Made by a program: the position numbers and the translations under genes. From positions 62,001 through 126,000 of the forward strand of contig DASUWY010000017.1 of NCBI GenBank assembly GCA_036378175.1: 64,000 bases of DNA, in the 5' to 3' direction. Numbering within the stretch: the first letter of the stretch is position 1; every line of letters starts with the position of its first letter. This stretch comes from Thermoleophilaceae bacterium (GTDB taxonomy: Bacteria > Actinomycetota > Thermoleophilia > Solirubrobacterales > Thermoleophilaceae). The notes below the pieces were generated by a model. That model did no database searches. It saw only the letters and a list, made by a program, of their open reading frames with translations, and was not told where the DNA came from. Positions 59,934 to 64,000 of the stretch are shown piece after piece.

Positions 59934-61058
59934 GTGCCCCACATCGGCCTCAACCTCGTGTTCCTCGTGCCCGGGGAGACCGGCGGCATGGAGGTGTACG
60001 CGCGCAACCTGATCGAGTCGCTCGGGCGTGTGCGGCCCGACCTGCGGCTCACCGCGTTCGTGAACCGCAACGCGGCGGGCGCGCCCGGGCCGTGGAGGGA
60101 GATCGAGTGCGTGACCGTGCCGGTGGATTCGCGCAGCCGCGTGCAGTGGGTGGTCGGGGAGCAGCTGCTGCTGCCGCCGAAGGCGAGGCGCGCGCGGATC
60201 GACCTGCTGCACAGCCCGGCCAACCTCGCGCCGGCGTGGGGCGGCTTCACCCGGATCCTCACGGTGCACGACCTGATCCACCGCACCTTCCCCGAGGCCC
60301 ACGCCGGAGTGCGGGCGAAGGTGCTCGGCGTGATCATGCCGCTCGGCATCCGGCGCTCGCACCGCCTGATCGCCGACTCGCGCGCCACCCGTGACGACCT
60401 CGTGAAGCTCCTCCACGAACGCGAGGAGAAGATCGACGTGGTGCCGCTCGGCCTCGGCGAGGCGCATCCGGAGCGCGCGCTGCCTGAGGCGGAGCTGCGC
60501 GACAAGCTGCGGCTCGGCGACCGCCCCGTGGCCCTCTCCCTCTCCGCCAAGCGCCCGCACAAGAACCTGATCCGGCTGCTCGACGCGCTCGCGAGCATCC
60601 CGAGCGAGCGCCGTCCGGTGCTGGTGATCCCCGGCTACATCACGTGGCACGAGCGGGAGCTGGAGGAGCACGCGCGCAGGCTCGGAATCGAGGACGACGT
60701 GCGGCTGCTCGGCTGGGTGGAAGAGGCCGAGATCGAGGCGCTCTACGCGGCGGCCGGCTGCTTCGTGTTCCCCTCGCTGTACGAGGGCTTCGGCCTACCG
60801 GTGCTCGAGGCGATGCAGCGCGGCGTGCCGGTGGCCTGCTCGGATCGCACCTCGCTCCCCGAAGTGGCCGGCGGGGCGGCGCTGATGTTCGATCCGGAGC
60901 GCCCCGATGAGATCGCGGGGGCGATTCACAAGCTGCTCCACGACCCGGCCGAGGCGGACCGGCTGCGAGAGGCCGGACGCGCGCGAGCCGCCGAGTTCAG
61001 CTGGGAGACCACAGCGAGGCTCACCGCCGAGAGCTACGAGCGCGCACTCGCCCGGTAG
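59934..61058 (+). CDS. GT4 glycosyltransferase (mannosyltransferase-like)
   Basis: This is a 374-residue GT-B enzyme from GTG 59934. It begins PHIGLNLVFLVPGETGGMEVYARNLIESL and has LLLPPKARRARIDLLHSPANLAPAWGGFTRILTVHDLIHRTFPEAH, RLIADSRATRDDLVKLL and PVALSLSAKRPHKNLIRLLDALASI. The donor motif is FPSLYEGFGLPVLEAMQRGVPVACSDRTSLPEVAGGAALMFD. This is the WbaZ/MtfB-like subgroup that often transfers mannose. It lies 79 nt after the fusion GT gene. Its end overlaps the convergent GT4 gene by 25 nt. Confidence 0.9.
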   Translation: MPHIGLNLVFLVPGETGGMEVYARNLIESLGRVRPDLRLTAFVNRNAAGAPGPWREIECVTVPVDSRSRVQWVVGEQLLLPPKARRARIDLLHSPANLAPAWGGFTRILTVHDLIHRTFPEAHAGVRAKVLGVIMPLGIRRSHRLIADSRATRDDLVKLLHEREEKIDVVPLGLGEAHPERALPEAELRDKLRLGDRPVALSLSAKRPHKNLIRLLDALASIPSERRPVLVIPGYITWHERELEEHARRLGIEDDVRLLGWVEEAEIEALYAAAGCFVFPSLYEGFGLPVLEAMQRGVPVACSDRTSLPEVAGGAALMFDPERPDEIAGAIHKLLHDPAEADRLREAGRARAAEFSWETTARLTAESYERALAR

Positions 61059-62188
61059 GCCTCCGCCACGACGTCTATCGAGTGCGCGAGCGAGAGGCGC
61101 TCCGCATTCTCGGCGAACCAGTCGGCGGTGGACTCGCGCAGACCCTGCCCCGCCTCGTGCACGCGCAGGATCGCGTCGGCGAGATCGTCGGCCGAGGCGG
61201 ACTCGGCGATGAACCCGTTCACGCCCTCCTGCACGAGCTCCGTGGCCGCGTTGTCCGGATCGCGCACCACCACGCTCGGCGTGCCCTTGGCAGACGCCTC
61301 CACCACGATCAGGCCGTAGCCCTCCCGCCGCGAGGGCAGCACCATGCAGAGGGCGCTGCGGAGGGCGTCCTCCACCCGCTCCGCGGACACGAACCCCGGA
61401 ACCTCCACCGCGCCGTTGGCGTCCAGCTCCCGCACCCGGCGAAGCACCTCGGGGCGCTCGGGGCCGTCGCCGAACAGCTTGAGGCGGAGCTCTGGCATGC
61501 GCTCGCGGGCGCGGGCGAATGCGCTGACGAGCGCGGGCGCGCGCTTCTCCGGGATGTGGCGTCCGGCGAACACCACCACCGGAAGAGCCTCCTGAGGACG
61601 GTGCGGGTCGAGCGGGCCCGCGTACTCGCCCTCGAGCACGGTGGGCTCGCCCCGCAGGCCGAGCTCACGCAGGCGGGCGGCGTGCAGCCGAGAGAAGCAG
61701 AAGGCGGACTGCGGCACTCGCAGGCAGAGCCGCTGGACGGCGTGGCCAATCGCGCCTCCGGCGCGGCCGAGGTACTCCCGCCAGTAGGCGAGCGTCCACA
61801 CCTCGTGCCAGTCCACCACCAGGCGATAGCGGTGACGAGGCCGCAACAAAGCGGCCATCAGGAGGTGGAAGTAGGGAAACGATGCCGTGTGCACAACGTC
61901 ATAGGCACGGCCGTGCCTGAGCAGATGCAGGAACACGCCCGCGCCGAACACGAGCGGCTCGGTGACGCTGCGCCTGCCGCTCCTCACGTAGAGGGGCAGC
62001 CCCGGAGCCACAGCAATAACCTTGACCCCCGTTACGCCATGATCAGCGCCGCGGGGCCACTGCCGTCGCGTCAGGTAGGTGACGTCGTGCCCGTCAGCCG
62101 CAAGGCGCTCGGCGAGATTCCGGTACCACCGTTCCGCCCCTCCGACGGTGTGGGGATAGAGGCAGTCGTAGATCACACAGATACGCAT
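61034..62188 (-). CDS. GT4 glycosyltransferase
   Basis: This is a 384-residue GT-B enzyme from ATG 62188. The N-domain is RICVIYDCLYPHTVGGAERWYRNLAERLAADGHDVTYLT, with VVHTASFPYFHLLMAALL and RLVVDWHEVWTLAYWREYLG. The C-domain is VVVFAGRHIPEKRAPALVSAFARAR, GFVSAERVEDALRSALCMVLPSRREGYGLIVVEASAKGTPSVVVRDPDNAATELV. It is divergent (34 nt) from the truncated membrane-protein gene and overlaps the preceding GT4 gene tail-to-tail by 25 nt. Confidence 0.9.
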   Translation of the reverse strand: MRICVIYDCLYPHTVGGAERWYRNLAERLAADGHDVTYLTRRQWPRGADHGVTGVKVIAVAPGLPLYVRSGRRSVTEPLVFGAGVFLHLLRHGRAYDVVHTASFPYFHLLMAALLRPRHRYRLVVDWHEVWTLAYWREYLGRAGGAIGHAVQRLCLRVPQSAFCFSRLHAARLRELGLRGEPTVLEGEYAGPLDPHRPQEALPVVVFAGRHIPEKRAPALVSAFARARERMPELRLKLFGDGPERPEVLRRVRELDANGAVEVPGFVSAERVEDALRSALCMVLPSRREGYGLIVVEASAKGTPSVVVRDPDNAATELVQEGVNGFIAESASADDLADAILRVHEAGQGLRESTADWFAENAERLSLAHSIDVVAEAYRASARS

Positions 62189-62222
62189 GCGTAATCAGCG
62201 CGAGAGGATCAGAGGTTCGTAG

Positions 62223-64000
62223 GTGAGCATCTTCATCTGCTGGGTCCTGTTTCCCTTGCTGTACTGCCTGCTTTCGGTGGGTTGCGGCCTGCTCGTCCAG
62301 CGGGCGTCGGGGTTCCGCATGTCCGGCGTCCTGCTCCTGCCGGTGGGCTACGCGACGATCGTCGTGGCCTCGCAGTGCACAACCTACTTCCAGGCCACCA
62401 CATTTCTAGCCACGCCCTTGGTAATAGCGCTCGCCGTAGCCGGCTACGCGCTCGCAGTAGCGGGAAGGCGCACGGCGAACGGCGACCGCTGGAGCAACGG
62501 CCTATGGCCTATGGCCTATGACCTATGGCCTGGCCTGGCAGCACTCGCCACCTTCGCGGTCTACGCGGCGCCGGTGGTGCTGTCAGGCCAAGCCACCTTC
62601 CTCGGCTACACCCTGCTCGGCGACACCTCGATCCACTTCGTCCTGATCGACCGCGTGATGAGCCACGGGCACTCGGCGGCGGGCCTGGCCCCCTCGTCCT
62701 ACCACTCAGTCGTGAGCGGCTACTACACCACGGCGTATCCCCTCGGAGCGCATACCGCACTGGGCGCGGTGCGGCCGCTCGTGGGGCAGGACGTGGCCTG
62801 GGTGTTCCAGCCCTACCTGGCGCTGCTCGCCGCGTTCAGCGCGCTGTCGATCTACGCGCTCCTGGCCCGGACGTTCGCGCCGCGCTGGCTCGTGGCCCTC
62901 GGGGCGTTCCTCGCCGCGCAGAGCGGGCTCATGTACGCGTACGCGCTCGAGGGCAGCATCAAGGAGCTCGCCACCGTGGCATTGATCGCCACGCTGGTGG
63001 CGGTGGGCGCCGAGTACGTGAGCCGCCGCGGCGGCGTGCGCGCGGTGATCCCGCTCGCCCTGGTGGCCGCGGCCGGGATGGGCGTGCTCAACGCGTCCGT
63101 GCTGCCGTGGTTCGGTCCGGTGCTGCTCGCCGTGCTGGTGGCCACGCTGGCCCTCCGAGGCACGCGGAGCTGGCGCTCGATCGCACTCGAGATCGCCGTG
63201 TTCGCCGGGCTCGGCGCGCTGCTCTCCTACCAGGCACTCGCCATGGAGGGCACCTTCATCCACCAGACCACGGTCACCTTCAGCCTCACGAGCGGCAGCA
63301 ACCTGGGCAACCTGCTCGCCCCGCTCAGCAAGTGGCACGGCTTCGGGATCTGGCCCACGGGCGACTTCCGGCTCGGGCTCAGCTCGCACGTGGCCGCCAC
63401 CTACGCGCTCATCGGTCTGGAGATCGGGGCCATCGTGCTCGGCGTGCTGTGGGCATTGCGGTGGGGAACCGGCTGGCCGCTCGTGTTCCTCGGCGCGTCA
63501 CTCGTGGGGTGGGCGTACGTGACCGCTCGAACCAACGCGTGGGGTGACGCCAAGGCGCTGATGATCCTCTCCCCCGCGCTGCTGGCGGTCGCGATCCTCG
63601 GGCCGGCGTCACTGTGGCGGTCCGAGCGCCGGATAGAAGGGTTGCTACTGGCCGCGGCGATTGCCTTCGGTGTGCTCTGGACGAACGCGCTCGCCTACCA
63701 CGGAGTGGACCTTGCGCCCCGCGGCCGCTTCGACGAGCTGGCGAGCATCGGCCAGAGGTTCGCCGGTCAGGGCCCGGCCCTGTACACCGAGTTCGAGGAG
63801 TTCGGCAAGCACTTCCTGCGCCAGGCGGATCCGAGCGGCTCGAACGAGTCGTGGCAGGACGAGCCGCGGGCCACGCTCGTGGACGGCGCGGGCACGCGCT
63901 TCGGATTCTCGAGCGACATCGACGAGCTGTCGAACGCGTACGTCCAGCGATTCCGCCTGCTCGTGCTGCGGCGGTCGGGCTCGGCCAGTCGGCCGCCGTC
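62223..64000 (+). CDS. Polytopic membrane protein, 3' partial (GT-C-like or polymerase-like)
   Basis: The frame from GTG 62223 stays open to the window end (about 592 residues). The coding start is VSIFICWVLFPLLYCLLSVGCGLLVQRASG. At least ten transmembrane helices follow, with an outer loop LGDTSIHFVLIDRVMSHGHSAAGLAPSSYHSVVSGYYTTAYPLGAH. The region past residue about 500 is soluble (GQRFAGQGPALYTEFEEFGKHFLRQADPSGSNESWQDEP). The architecture resembles GT-C transferases or exopolysaccharide membrane proteins. A GGCCTAT heptad tract sits in its early coding region. The product and C-terminus are unknown because the gene leaves the window. Confidence 0.75.
   Translation, partial: MSIFICWVLFPLLYCLLSVGCGLLVQRASGFRMSGVLLLPVGYATIVVASQCTTYFQATTFLATPLVIALAVAGYALAVAGRRTANGDRWSNGLWPMAYDLWPGLAALATFAVYAAPVVLSGQATFLGYTLLGDTSIHFVLIDRVMSHGHSAAGLAPSSYHSVVSGYYTTAYPLGAHTALGAVRPLVGQDVAWVFQPYLALLAAFSALSIYALLARTFAPRWLVALGAFLAAQSGLMYAYALEGSIKELATVALIATLVAVGAEYVSRRGGVRAVIPLALVAAAGMGVLNASVLPWFGPVLLAVLVATLALRGTRSWRSIALEIAVFAGLGALLSYQALAMEGTFIHQTTVTFSLTSGSNLGNLLAPLSKWHGFGIWPTGDFRLGLSSHVAATYALIGLEIGAIVLGVLWALRWGTGWPLVFLGASLVGWAYVTARTNAWGDAKALMILSPALLAVAILGPASLWRSERRIEGLLLAAAIAFGVLWTNALAYHGVDLAPRGRFDELASIGQRFAGQGPALYTEFEEFGKHFLRQADPSGSNESWQDEPRATLVDGAGTRFGFSSDIDELSNAYVQRFRLLVLRRSGSASRPP
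62499..62533. repeat. Heptanucleotide tandem repeat inside a coding region, five units
   Basis: The units GGCCTAT, GGCCTAT, GGCCTAT, GACCTAT and GGCCTGG run in tandem inside the truncated membrane-protein gene and encode the unusual peptide GLWPMAYDLWPGL between two helices. Because 7 is not a multiple of 3, loss or gain of one unit would shift the frame. It is related in sequence and period to the tract at 26841-26875. Confidence 0.7.

Noticed and set aside
33165-64000. Complete dTDP-rhamnose operon
   Set aside because: Only rmlC is present. The other SDR enzyme is CDP-tyvelose-epimerase-like, and no RmlA nucleotidyltransferase, RmlB or RmlD was found.
1-64000. tRNA, rRNA, insertion sequences, integrases or attachment sites
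   Set aside because: Gaps between genes are all under about 170 nt and hold no cloverleaf-like sequence that I can see. No transposase or recombinase domain was recognised in any frame.

Overview
The window reads as one contiguous piece of chromosome from a high-GC (about 70%) actinobacterium. The best guess is the Thermoleophilia/Solirubrobacterales. Support: frequent GTG and TTG starts, many 4-nt ATGA/GTGA/TTGA gene overlaps, PucR, HxlR and MarR regulators, a type I-alpha glutamine synthetase, an MptB-like mannosyltransferase, and secreted proteins with Lys/Arg-rich beta C-termini of a kind I associate with that class. The lineage is inference from gene content only. I see no rRNA, tRNA, CRISPR array, transposase or integrase. 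No stretch over 300 bases lacks a gene.

Left third (1-33130): mostly core and stress functions in short operons. In order: two translationally coupled proteins of unknown function (the first cut by the window edge); an AlkX/YcaQ-type DNA glycosylase; a Gre C-domain-only protein; TypA/BipA; a GHMP kinase; a phage-type Beta family protein; a methyltransferase; an ECF sigma factor coupled to an ArsR-like regulator; a secreted trypsin-like protease; a nitrogen block (amt, glnA and a PucR regulator coupled to glnA); a small membrane protein with a zinc ribbon partner; a divergent LysR/universal stress pair; an MptB-like mannosyltransferase; a membrane HtrA protease; a second PucR regulator divergent from a delta-9-type desaturase; RidA; a METTL7-like methyltransferase; a secreted repeat protein; a MarR-MFS operon with an operator over its start; a pair of cytoplasmic HtrA-like proteases divergent from an HxlR regulator around a 25-bp palindrome; a SnoaL-like protein; and an L-2-hydroxyglutarate oxidase.

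Right half (33165-64000, running off the end): a large cell-surface polysaccharide locus. It holds about a dozen glycosyltransferases (GT2, GT4, GT2-GT4 and GT4-GT4 fusions), RmlC, a CDP-tyvelose-epimerase-like enzyme, a sulfotransferase, four methyltransferases, a Wzx-like flippase, a Wzm/Wzt ABC exporter with a carbohydrate-binding tail on Wzt, GT-C-like membrane proteins and a 74-residue coiled-coil protein. RmlC without RmlA, RmlB or RmlD implies that dTDP-rhamnose precursors are made from genes elsewhere. A WsaF-like domain and Wzm/Wzt together suggest a rhamnose-containing glycan that is built in the cytoplasm, modified by methylation and perhaps sulfation, and exported by the ABC system. 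Gene orientation is mosaic, with several tail-to-tail overlaps.

The most interesting leads are: a C-terminal module shared by two otherwise unrelated polysaccharide proteins; the HxlR-controlled pair of cytoplasmic proteases; the glnA-PucR coupling; the unknown pair at the left edge; the structured leader before the MptB-like gene; and two heptanucleotide repeat tracts of related sequence.
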